A DNA stretch of 6,803 bases from an uncultured Oscillospiraceae bacterium (GCA_900543295.1 UQQY01000124.1:1-6803), one strand, 5' to 3'. Counted from the first letter of the stretch, positions 1-5,755 are shown. Notes: generated by a model not told the origin, from the letters alone. Made by a program: numbers and translations.

Positions 1-1488
1 GGTCAACAATGTATCGTATCCCTGCGGCAGCATTTCTATCATCTCTTTACAGCGGCTCATTGCCGCTGCGGCGTCTATTTCATCATCACTTGCACTGTCA
101 TTTCCGTATTTTAGGTTATTTTTTACGGTGTCTGAAAATAAAACAGTATCCTGCAATACGATCGCAATGTTTTTTCGTAAAGATGCTCTCGAAATACCGC
201 TGAGCTTCTGCCCGTCTATCAATATTTCTCCGCTGTCCGCATCGTAAAACCGCATAAGCAGGTTTACAACCGTGGTTTTTCCGCTGCCTGTCGCACCGAC
301 CAGTGCAACCTTTTTACCTGACGGAATTGTCAGCGAAAAATCATGCAAAACCGGATGCTCTGAATCATAGGAAAACTGGATATGGCGGAACACGACCTCT
401 GCGTTTTTTGTCTCTTTAAACTCTTCACCCGCTACATCTTCAGAGGTCTCATCCAGCACTCCGAACACACGCTCTGCACCGGCAATCGCTGTTTGAAGCT
501 GCCCATAAACCTGAGCGATTTCATTAATCGGACGGCTGAACTGCTTCGCATAAACAATGAACGCTGAAATAACACCGACGGAGATCAGACCTTTTATTGA
601 AAAATATCCTCCGAAGGCGGCGATAATGACAAATCCAATATTGCCGATACAGTTCATAATCGGGCCCATGACACCACTGAAAATATCCGTTTTGATACCC
701 GCCTTGGTAAGATTATCGGCAGTTTCGCAAAACTCCTCTGTTGTGATGTCTTGATGGTTATAAGCGACAACGGTACGGTAGCCCGATACCATTTCCTCCA
801 CTGTTCCGTTGAGCTGACCTAACAGCATCTGTCGTCTGCGGGAAAACCTACGCACCTTTTTTGACAGTACCTTTGTAGCGATCACGGTCAAAAAAACCGT
901 AGCAAAACTGAGCAGCGCCAACTGCCAACAGTATAAAAGCATAATTGTTACCGTACCGATAATGGTAAGCACACCCGAAAACAAAGATGGAAGCGATTGT
1001 GATACAGTTGTCGAAATATTCTCAATATCGTTGGTCATGCGGCTCATTACGTCGCCATGGGAATGTGTATCCAAATATTTTACCGGCAGATCCATAAGCT
1101 TGCCAAAAAGCTCTTCTCGCATCCGTTTCACAATACGCTGACTGAGTTTGGCGCTGATCAGGCCTTGCAGCAGCTGGCTACCGCTGTAGAAAAGATAGAT
1201 TCCGAGCATAAGAGCTACCGTCATAGCGAGATTCCCGCTTTTACTTTTCGCAATAATATCAATTGCGCTGCTTTGCAATGCAGGAGCTGACACACCGCAG
1301 AGCGTTCCAAACACAACAACAAGCAGCATTCCGCCCAGCATGGCTTTTTCCCGAGTAAAATAAATCATGATGCGCCTGAGCGTGGCTCTGACATTTTCAG
1401 CATGCTGCACCTCCGCAAACCGCTGTCTCCTGTTCATCATTCCGGGAATATTCCGTTCTATGATCTTTTGATCTTTTTGTTCAGCCAT
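1..1488 (-). CDS. ABC exporter half-transporter B (permease-ATPase), C-terminus cut by window edge
   Basis: This is the second half-transporter of the operon: an inner-membrane exporter subunit with a six-helix ABC transmembrane domain (about residues 35-335) fused to an ATP-binding domain. The frame is open from ATG at 1488 to base 1, giving 496 residues. Visible are an extended charged N-terminal tail (about residues 1-45), the coupling-helix segment with SRMTNDIENIS, an A-loop tyrosine in FSYD, Walker A VGATGSGKTT (from about residue 397) and Q-loop VLQDT (Gln about 446). The window stops at GYDTLLT, just before where the signature motif, Walker B and H-loop should be, so its catalytic competence cannot be read. 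The start is supported by GGAGG 8-9 nt upstream, inside the end of the preceding gene; the gap between the genes is 3 bp. The neighbouring half-transporter has a degenerate ATPase site, so this subunit is inferred to carry the catalytic Glu and His, as TM288, BmrD and LmrD do. Substrate unknown, possibly drugs or peptides. Confidence 0.95.
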   Translation of the reverse strand, partial: MAEQKDQKIIERNIPGMMNRRQRFAEVQHAENVRATLRRIMIYFTREKAMLGGMLLVVVFGTLCGVSAPALQSSAIDIIAKSKSGNLAMTVALMLGIYLFYSGSQLLQGLISAKLSQRIVKRMREELFGKLMDLPVKYLDTHSHGDVMSRMTNDIENISTTVSQSLPSLFSGVLTIIGTVTIMLLYCWQLALLSFATVFLTVIATKVLSKKVRRFSRRRQMLLGQLNGTVEEMVSGYRTVVAYNHQDITTEEFCETADNLTKAGIKTDIFSGVMGPIMNCIGNIGFVIIAAFGGYFSIKGLISVGVISAFIVYAKQFSRPINEIAQVYGQLQTAIAGAERVFGVLDETSEDVAGEEFKETKNAEVVFRHIQFSYDSEHPVLHDFSLTIPSGKKVALVGATGSGKTTVVNLLMRFYDADSGEILIDGQKLSGISRASLRKNIAIVLQDTVLFSDTVKNNLKYGNDSASDDEIDAAAAMSRCKEMIEMLPQGYDTLLT

Positions 1489-1491
1489 CTT

Positions 1492-3219
1492 CTATACCTC
1501 CTCTCCTGTTTGAGAGCGGCAAATATCTTGATAAATCGGGCAGCGCTCCATCAATTCCTGATGCGTACCGACATCAGAAATTTTTCCACTGTCCAAAACA
1601 ACGATCCGATCGGCCCTGCACACAGAGGCAATTCGCTGCGCTACAATGATTTTTGTACTGTTTGGATTGGATTTTTCCAAAGCTTCGTAGAAATTCGCTT
1701 CTGTTTTCAAATCCAAAGCGCTTGTAGAATCATCGAAAATCAATATTTCAGCAGACTTCAGCACTGCTCTTGCAATGGAAATTCTCTGCTTCTGTCCACC
1801 TGAAAGACTCATCCCGCGTTCTGCCACAAATGTATCATAACCTTCGGCAGTCGAACGAATAAAGTCATCCGCCTGCGCAACAACAGCGGCAGAACGAATG
1901 GCCTCCTCCTCTGCCGCAGGATCTCCCCATGCGATATTTTCCCGAATCGGCACGCTGAACAACTCGCTTTTTTGAAGTACAACTGCTATTTTTTCTCTTA
2001 GAGCCTTTTGCTTGTATTTTTTAACATCTATGCCGTCAACAAGAATCATTCCGTCCGAAACATCGTAAAACCGTGGAATAAGGTTTACAAGCGACGTCTT
2101 TCCGCATCCGGTCGCACCCATGATCGCAACTGTTTCGCCCTTATTTATCTTTAAATTAATATGTTCTAAAACAGTCTTTTCCGAAGCAGGATAAGAAAAA
2201 GATACGTCTCGGAATTCTACCTCTCCCTTACATGTTGCATTGCCGTCAAAACTGCCGTCTTTGAGTTCAGGTACACTGTTAAGTATTTCTTTTACACGTT
2301 TCCATGAAGCATAACCTCTTGATATATTTTGAAAAAGCATAACAAGTATCAAAATACCGTTAAGCAGCTGTGTAGAATACGTGATTGCTGCCATAATTGT
2401 ACCCGGTGTGGCAGTGCCGGACTCTACCTGAACGGAACCGACAAGCAAAATCACCGCGATTGCAAAATACATCAAAGCATTTACTACCGGGTTCATAAAT
2501 GCGAAAATAACCAGCGTTTTCAACTGTGTTTTAATGAGCGCATCATTGGCTTTCCCGAAGCGCAGTTTTTCGTAAATCTCACGGACACACGCCTTTATCA
2601 TGCGAATACCGGAAATATCCTCCTGCATGATTGCGTTGATTGCGTCAAGCTGCATTTGTAGCTTAGAAAAAAGCGGATTTGCTTTTGATAGGCAGAAAGC
2701 AATACAAGCGACAATAAACGGAAATGCACACAGTACAATCAAACCGAAAGCTGTATTCAATCGGAACATAAAATACATACTACCGAAGGTAAGCAGCGTT
2801 GTACGAATCATACCGCGTACAAACTGTGAGACGAAATTCTGCACCTGCGTAATGTCATTGGTTACTCTTGTTACAAGAGAACCGGCGCCGAAACGGTCAA
2901 GCTGGGGAAAAGAGAAGGTCATAATATTGCGAAAGCAATCTTTTCGTATCTCGTTTCCGATATTCTGACCGGACATATGAACGAACACATTGTTCATTGA
3001 GCCGCAAAAGCCGCCGAACAGCACAAGTAAAATCATCTTGATTCCCAAATTCCAGATTAAATTTAAGTCGCCGATTCCACCTGTATTCACTCCGAGAACG
3101 CCGTCATCTACGATTCTGCTCATCAGTCCTGGCTGAATCAGATCCATCATCACTTCACCGATCATAAACAGAGCAGCAAGAATTGCAAAAGGTAAGTATC
3201 TCTTTATATATTTCCACAT
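1492..3219 (-). CDS. ABC exporter half-transporter A (permease-ATPase) with degenerate ATPase site
   Basis: This 575-residue protein is full length for an ABC exporter half-transporter. Hydrophobic helices fill about residues 8-300, with the coupling segment SLVTRVTNDITQVQ at 114-127. The nucleotide-binding domain starts near 332: A-loop Tyr343, Walker A GATGCGKT 368-375, Q-loop Gln415, signature LSGGQ 472-476 and Walker B ILIFD 492-496. Two catalytic positions are altered. The residue after the Walker B Asp is Asp497 instead of Glu, and the switch-loop His is Gln528 (VAQRI). In the heterodimeric exporter family (TM287/288, BmrCD, LmrCD) this pattern marks the subunit that builds the degenerate site, so a working pump would need the next gene as partner. 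The start is supported by AAGGA 6 nt upstream. It begins 2 bp after the marR stop, so the two are almost certainly co-transcribed and probably translationally coupled. Substrate not predictable from sequence. Confidence 0.97.
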   Translation of the reverse strand: MWKYIKRYLPFAILAALFMIGEVMMDLIQPGLMSRIVDDGVLGVNTGGIGDLNLIWNLGIKMILLVLFGGFCGSMNNVFVHMSGQNIGNEIRKDCFRNIMTFSFPQLDRFGAGSLVTRVTNDITQVQNFVSQFVRGMIRTTLLTFGSMYFMFRLNTAFGLIVLCAFPFIVACIAFCLSKANPLFSKLQMQLDAINAIMQEDISGIRMIKACVREIYEKLRFGKANDALIKTQLKTLVIFAFMNPVVNALMYFAIAVILLVGSVQVESGTATPGTIMAAITYSTQLLNGILILVMLFQNISRGYASWKRVKEILNSVPELKDGSFDGNATCKGEVEFRDVSFSYPASEKTVLEHINLKINKGETVAIMGATGCGKTSLVNLIPRFYDVSDGMILVDGIDVKKYKQKALREKIAVVLQKSELFSVPIRENIAWGDPAAEEEAIRSAAVVAQADDFIRSTAEGYDTFVAERGMSLSGGQKQRISIARAVLKSAEILIFDDSTSALDLKTEANFYEALEKSNPNSTKIIVAQRIASVCRADRIVVLDSGKISDVGTHQELMERCPIYQDICRSQTGEEV

Positions 3220-3221
3220 CG

Positions 3222-3878
3222 TTAATCCTTGAAACGCTCCTCTCTGTCATGGCGACTATGTTCCTTATGGTGTCCGTCTCCACGTTTATGTTCTTTTCCC
3301 ATTTCCTGATAGCGAGTTGCCCAGTCCTCGTTTACTTTTTCCAAAAGTTTTAAAAGCGAGATTTTTTCTTCTTCCGATAAGCAGGAAAACATTTCTCCAT
3401 GCCTTTTTTCACGTTGCGCCAAAAGCGTTTCTGCCAATATGCGCCCTTGCTCTGTAAGCGTAATGTCCATCGTTCTGCGATCTGACTCACTTGGAACTCG
3501 TACAATATTTCCTGCATCTTCTAATTTGGCAATGACCTCACTGGCAGAACCCGGCTGTATTCCGAGACGTTCTGTCAGTTCGCTCTGCGTGATATTCCCA
3601 GCTTCCTTTAAAACAATCAAAATACGCTTTTGACTCCCTTTGCCCTCATATAAAGAACGCATAACATGATTGATATTGCGCAGGTTTATGATAAGCTTTT
3701 TCGGAATATCTGCCTCTTGATAATGCTTCAATTGGCCGTCTTTCAGTTGTCTTTCTTTACCATGATACGGTTTTTCCACAACAACTCCTGTACGCTGATA
3801 TTCCGCTCCACGTTCACACTTAGGGCTGTTCAAATCACAATGCCTGCCGCAGCAGGGGCAAAAATTCTGTTTTCCCAT
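3222..3878 (-). CDS. MarR-family transcriptional regulator with Cys-rich N-terminus and His-rich tail
   Basis: A 218-residue cytoplasmic DNA-binding repressor or sensor. The core (about residues 60-190) is a MarR winged helix: KRILIVLKEAG, a helix-turn-helix with ITQSELTERLGIQPGSASEVIAKLEDAG (about 96-123), a wing ending in SDRRT (132-136), then LTEQG and C-terminal dimerisation helices. Two unusual additions are seen. The N-terminus has a cysteine/histidine cluster (C7, C9, C10, H13, C14, C21), and the C-terminal tail (about 197-210) is rich in His and Lys. Both could bind metal or sense redox state, but that is inference. The ATG at 3878 is preferred over a TTG eight codons upstream, because GGGAGG lies 9 nt before the ATG and inside the longer reading frame. 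It is the first gene of an operon with two ABC half-transporters. Two palindromes around its promoter suggest that it represses its own operon until an exported substrate, or a related compound, is bound. Confidence 0.94.
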   Translation of the reverse strand: MGKQNFCPCCGRHCDLNSPKCERGAEYQRTGVVVEKPYHGKERQLKDGQLKHYQEADIPKKLIINLRNINHVMRSLYEGKGSQKRILIVLKEAGNITQSELTERLGIQPGSASEVIAKLEDAGNIVRVPSESDRRTMDITLTEQGRILAETLLAQREKRHGEMFSCLSEEEKISLLKLLEKVNEDWATRYQEMGKEHKRGDGHHKEHSRHDREERFKD

Positions 3879-3893
3879 CTTATTATTCCTCCC
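3879..3893 (-). promoter_or_regulatory. Ribosome binding site that fixes the marR start
   Basis: The minus strand reads GGGAGGAATAATAAG directly before the ATG at 3878. This near-perfect Shine-Dalgarno at ideal spacing decides against the TTG start at 3902, whose own upstream sequence is operator rather than a ribosome binding site. Confidence 0.8.
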
Positions 3894-3896
3894 GTT

Positions 3897-3914
3897 TATC
3901 AAGGTACCTTTGTA
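3897..3914. promoter_or_regulatory. Putative MarR operator O2, at the transcription start
   Basis: A second copy of the O1 motif: CAAGGTACCTTT core with flanking TAT/GTA, imperfect at two position pairs. It lies immediately downstream of, and touching, the -10 box. Read in opposite orientations, O1 and O2 share TTTATCAAGGTRCCTT, so they are two copies of one site with centres about 41 bp apart (close to four helical turns) flanking the promoter. Confidence 0.7.
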
Positions 3915-3943
3915 TTATACCTCTTCTTTGTGCAATTTGTCAA
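3914..3943 (-). promoter_or_regulatory. Promoter of the marR-ABC operon
   Basis: On the minus strand a perfect -35 box TTGACA (3938-3943) and a perfect -10 box TATAAT (3914-3919) are separated by 18 bp. Transcription should start near 3906-3908, about 30 nt before the marR ATG. Such a strong promoter would need a repressor to keep it off, which fits the two palindromes that overlap its two ends. Confidence 0.88.
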
Positions 3944-3955
3944 GGCACCTTGATA
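3938..3955. promoter_or_regulatory. Putative MarR operator O1, overlapping the -35 box
   Basis: An 18-bp near-palindrome with perfect arms CAAGG and CCTTG around a CA centre (core 3941-3952); the outer arms differ at one position pair. It covers the -35 hexamer of the marR promoter. A dyad of this size is typical for MarR dimers. That it is bound by this MarR protein is inferred from position and from its repetition at O2. Confidence 0.7.
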
Positions 3956-4264
3956 AATGTTTCTTTTTACAGTCTGCAATAGTTTGGAACTTCCATACTG
4001 TGTCAGAGAAAAACGCTAAAAAGTAATGCATAAGTTCAAACATGACCTAACCCTTTGTCGGCAGTATCTAAGCATTGCCGCAGGTGATTGGATTTCAGGA
4101 ATATATTCAAAGCAGAACTTCAAGTGCATTAACATCTTGCCATGTTTATACGCATTATAGCACTGTGTGATTAAGAATAGTGTTGCGGATGCTATAGTGA
4201 TCTGAATCACACATTTCTTGATACGGCAAATCCAAGTGATACATTATTTTTCCCTTTCGATATA
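3956..4264. other. Intergenic region with no recognised gene
   Basis: About 310 bp of AT-rich sequence between the marR operator and the IS200 relic. It holds only short unrecognised reading frames. One on the minus strand (4155-4244, 29 codons) starts with ATG after AAAGGG at plausible spacing but resembles no family I know. A 64-codon frame from a GTG (4016-4210) overlaps it. There is a Crp/Fnr-like palindrome at 4197-4210 and an 8-bp inverted repeat (4165-4172 with 4205-4212). I see no tRNA, riboswitch or intact gene. It may include decayed flanks of the neighbouring insertion element. Confidence 0.5.
4197..4210. promoter_or_regulatory. Crp/Fnr-like palindrome
   Basis: The sequence GTGATCTGAATCAC has perfect 5-bp arms (GTGAT/ATCAC) around four bases, the geometry of Crp/Fnr-family sites. 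No gene start lies at a fitting distance except the small unrecognised frame 4155-4244, so it may be chance or a relic. Confidence 0.25.
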
Positions 4265-4357
4265 TCACCGGGCTTGTGTCATCCAGTATACTATTGTCAA
4301 TACGATATGATATTTGCAATTCCATTTTGTATGTGCTAAACTTTTACTATCATTCAT
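4265..4357 (-). pseudogene. tnpA: 5' remnant of IS200-type transposase tnpA
   Basis: From ATG at 4357 the minus strand encodes MNDSKSLAHTKWNCKYHIV, which matches by recall the well-conserved N-terminus of IS200-type TnpA (IS200/IS605 family, HUH Y1 single-strand transposase), where F-x-PKYRR should follow. Instead the frame runs into unrelated LTIVYWMTQAR and a stop at 4265, so homology ends near 4300 after about 19 of the roughly 130-155 residues usual for the family. The catalytic HUH histidines and the tyrosine are absent; the fragment is dead. A strong AGGAGG lies 8 nt upstream of the ATG. The junction coincides with an 11-bp palindrome TATTGTCAATA (4292-4302). Confidence 0.85.
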
Positions 4358-4366
4358 TTGAATGTC

Positions 4367-4423
4367 CTCCTTTTGGTGCCCTTGCAGTTGCCAGACCGCA
4401 TGTCTATTTTACACCAAAAGGAG
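4367..4423 (-). promoter_or_regulatory. tnpA leader stem-loop that sequesters the ribosome binding site
   Basis: A perfect 12-bp inverted repeat (4367-4378 with 4412-4423) encloses a 33-nt loop containing a small AGAC/GTCT inner stem. In the tnpA mRNA the 3' arm CACCAAAAGGAG holds the Shine-Dalgarno, so folding would block translation. This control is known for IS200. On the opposite strand the same stem is followed by seven T residues (4424-4430), making a terminator for a plus-strand RNA antisense to the tnpA start. Confidence 0.7.
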
Positions 4424-4430
4424 TTTTTTT
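4367..4430 (+). terminator. Plus-strand terminator, possible end of an art200-like antisense RNA
   Basis: Read on the plus strand, the 12-bp stem is directly followed by TTTTTTT, a Rho-independent terminator shape with an unusually large loop. IS200 makes an antisense RNA (art200) against its tnpA leader, and this could end one here. No strong plus-strand promoter is visible: TTGCAA (4314-4319) with TAAACT (4337-4342) at 17 bp is weak. Confidence 0.4.
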
Positions 4431-4460
4431 GCTCTTTTCATCGCTAAAGCTTTTTCCGCT

Positions 4461-4479
4461 CCACCGACATAGTCGGTGG
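4461..4479. repeat. IS200-type subterminal hairpin
   Basis: A perfect 8-bp stem CCACCGAC/GTCGGTGG with a 3-base loop. IS200/IS605 elements carry imperfect or perfect subterminal hairpins that TnpA recognises on single-stranded DNA. Its position upstream of the tnpA leader and just inside the likely element end fits the left-end hairpin. Confidence 0.7.
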
Positions 4480-4490
4480 TTGCCTTCCAA

Positions 4491-4527
4491 GAAAAACGGT
4501 GTAACCCTTTTTACTGGGTTACACCGT
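4491..4527 (-). terminator. Rho-independent terminator of the kinase-PepSY unit
   Basis: A perfect 12-bp stem (4496-4507 with 4516-4527, ACGGTGTAACCC and complement) and an 8-nt loop are followed on the minus strand by TTTTTC. It lies 47 nt past the PepSY stop codon. No T-run follows on the plus strand, so it acts on minus-strand transcription. It also insulates the marR operon from upstream readthrough. Confidence 0.88.
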
Positions 4528-4574
4528 ATCTATATCCGGCGCTGCATAAAACAGCCCGCGGTCAAAGCTTGTAA

Positions 4575-5678
4575 TCAGTCGTCCCATTCCGAATCGGATT
4601 CAAGAATAAAGCCGTCTGTAGCGCGAATGGTATATTCATATTCCATTCCATTCTTGCGGAATTCAATCTCGTAGACCGTCTGCCCGTCGTCATGATCCAG
4701 CTTCGCCTTGGTATAGGTGACGCCGGACACGCCTGCATGGGTGAGCGCGATGGATTTTGCTTTTTCAATACCGATATAGCTGGTTGTACTGCCGTTCTGT
4801 GGCTGGGAAGCAGCTCCAATCGCCTCAATATCCTTGCTTCTGACGGCTCCGGTTCTGGCGTTGATCTCATAGTCATATTCATAGCCGGAAGTATAGAATT
4901 CGATGTCATATACGGAAATTCCGTCGTCGTAGTCCAGCTTCGCCTTGGTAAATGTCGCAGCGGAAGCGGATACGCCCGCATCGGCAAGCGCTTTTTCTTT
5001 TGCGGTTTCCACGCCGATCCTATCGTCGGCCGTATTTGCCTGATTGGTCTGAGGCTCCGATGCGGTTGCAGATGAAGTACCCTCCGGATTTGAAGAAGCG
5101 GTTGTCATAAGCGCTTCCCTGCTTTTGCTGTATACGGCGCCTGTAACGGCGTTGATCTCATATTCGTACTCGACATTGTCTGCATAAAAATCGACGTCAT
5201 AGACCGAGATTCCATCATCCACATCCAGTTTTTCCTTTGTGAAGGTAACATCTGCGGCGGCAAGGCCCGCGTCTTCCAGCGCAATTTCCTTTGCCCGGTC
5301 CAATGTGATTTCCGCCGTGGCTATTGCACTCGAACCGTCCTGCGTGACGATCTCCACCTGCTTTTTCACAACCGTGCCGTTCGAGGCTTTGATCCAGTAT
5401 TCGTATTCCGAATTTCCGGCCATAAATTCTACTTCGTAGACAAACTGGCCATGCTCGTAATCAAATTCCGCTTTCACATTACTGGCGGAAACGGGATCGA
5501 CGCCGGCGTCCGCAAAGGCAAAGTTCTTGGCGTTTTCCGCTCCAATCGAGGAACTCTCCGCAATGGCGCTTGCTGCAAATACCGTTCCGGTGCCCAGTAC
5601 GGCTACCATAGCCAGTATGCAGAGAATCGTAACGGCAGCTTTCTTAGGGGTTGAAAAAAGTTGTTTGAATTTTGTCAT
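4575..5678 (-). CDS. Exported protein with four tandem PepSY domains
   Basis: A 367-residue acidic protein. A basic start (KFKQLFSTPKKA) precedes a hydrophobic segment at about 14-36 ending in VFAAS, so it is either secreted by a signal peptide or anchored by it, with the rest outside the membrane. Four PepSY-type repeats follow at about 45-109, 124-188, 221-285 and 302-364. Each has an A-K-x-x-A-L-x-D-A-G helix, a KLD-x-DDG-x-x-VY-[ED]-[IV]-[ED]-F strand pair, and EYEY-x-I-x-A-x-[TD]-G. The first repeat is most divergent (DYEHG instead of DDG). Linkers 189-220 and 286-301 are rich in Ser, Thr, Asn and Gln. PepSY domains are linked to peptidase inhibition and cell-surface regulation, but the ligand is unknown. 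The start is supported by AAAGGAG 9 nt upstream. It follows a sensor kinase gene by 77 bp, suggesting it is an output or sensory accessory of that two-component system. Confidence 0.93.
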   Translation of the reverse strand: MTKFKQLFSTPKKAAVTILCILAMVAVLGTGTVFAASAIAESSSIGAENAKNFAFADAGVDPVSASNVKAEFDYEHGQFVYEVEFMAGNSEYEYWIKASNGTVVKKQVEIVTQDGSSAIATAEITLDRAKEIALEDAGLAAADVTFTKEKLDVDDGISVYDVDFYADNVEYEYEINAVTGAVYSKSREALMTTASSNPEGTSSATASEPQTNQANTADDRIGVETAKEKALADAGVSASAATFTKAKLDYDDGISVYDIEFYTSGYEYDYEINARTGAVRSKDIEAIGAASQPQNGSTTSYIGIEKAKSIALTHAGVSGVTYTKAKLDHDDGQTVYEIEFRKNGMEYEYTIRATDGFILESDSEWDD

Positions 5679-5704
5679 TTTGAATCGCTCCTTTCTTGAT
5701 TCTG

Positions 5705-5742
5705 TCTGTATGATACAGCCTGAACATTAGAACTTCGTTAGA
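5705..5742 (-). promoter_or_regulatory. Putative response-regulator-dependent promoter of the PepSY gene
   Basis: On the minus strand TCTAAC (5737-5742) and TCTAAT (5726-5731) form a direct repeat in 11-bp register, the arrangement used by OmpR/PhoB-type regulators. A TATCAT -10 candidate lies at 5710-5715; 17 bp upstream of it the -35 position is ACGAAG, far from consensus, as at activator-dependent promoters. The repeat covers this -35. The -10 overlaps a perfect CTGTAT-ATACAG palindrome (5706-5718). Binding by the partner of the adjacent kinase is inference. Confidence 0.45.
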
Positions 5743-5755
5743 GCGAAAAAATTTT

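Larger units (their letters stand above)
4301..4480 (-). mobile_element. Left-end relic of an IS200/IS605-family insertion sequence
   Basis: About 180 bp remain of an IS200-type element: the end hairpin (4461-4479), the leader with a long inverted repeat (4367-4423), and the first 19 tnpA codons. The 3' part and right end are missing, so the element cannot move by itself and cannot serve as a complete substrate. It sits 10-15 bp beyond the PepSY-gene terminator. The outer boundary near 4480-4490 is approximate because these elements make no target duplication and have no terminal inverted repeats. Confidence 0.72.

Noticed and set aside
1402..1803. Plus-strand frames antisense to the ABC genes
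   Set aside because: The minus-strand ABC proteins carry clear family motifs through this stretch; the plus-strand translations resemble nothing and lack ribosome binding sites.
3879..3902. Longer marR start at a TTG eight codons upstream
   Set aside because: The extra codons contain the Shine-Dalgarno of the ATG start, and the TTG lies within the putative operator O2 near the transcription start.
3915..4043. 42-codon minus-strand frame beginning ATG at 4043 after AAAGGG
   Set aside because: It runs straight through the upstream operator and into the -10 box of the marR promoter, so its end is regulatory DNA; no family resemblance.
4016..4210. 64-codon minus-strand frame starting with GTG
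   Set aside because: No convincing ribosome binding site, no recognisable domain, overlaps another small frame, and composition is that of noncoding DNA.
4165..4212. 8-bp inverted repeat GTGTGATT/AATCACAC with a 32-nt loop as a MITE or attachment site
   Set aside because: Too short, with no flanking target duplication seen; likely chance, partly overlapping the Crp/Fnr-like palindrome.
4696..4950. Repeated DNA within the PepSY gene as a possible CRISPR or noncoding repeat array
   Set aside because: The repeats are in frame, spaced by a protein domain length and diverged mainly in synonymous fashion, so they are protein-domain repeats.
4562..4987. 141-codon minus-strand frame inside the PepSY gene
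   Set aside because: It is an out-of-frame shadow of the PepSY coding sequence, made long by its repeated, GC-rich codons.
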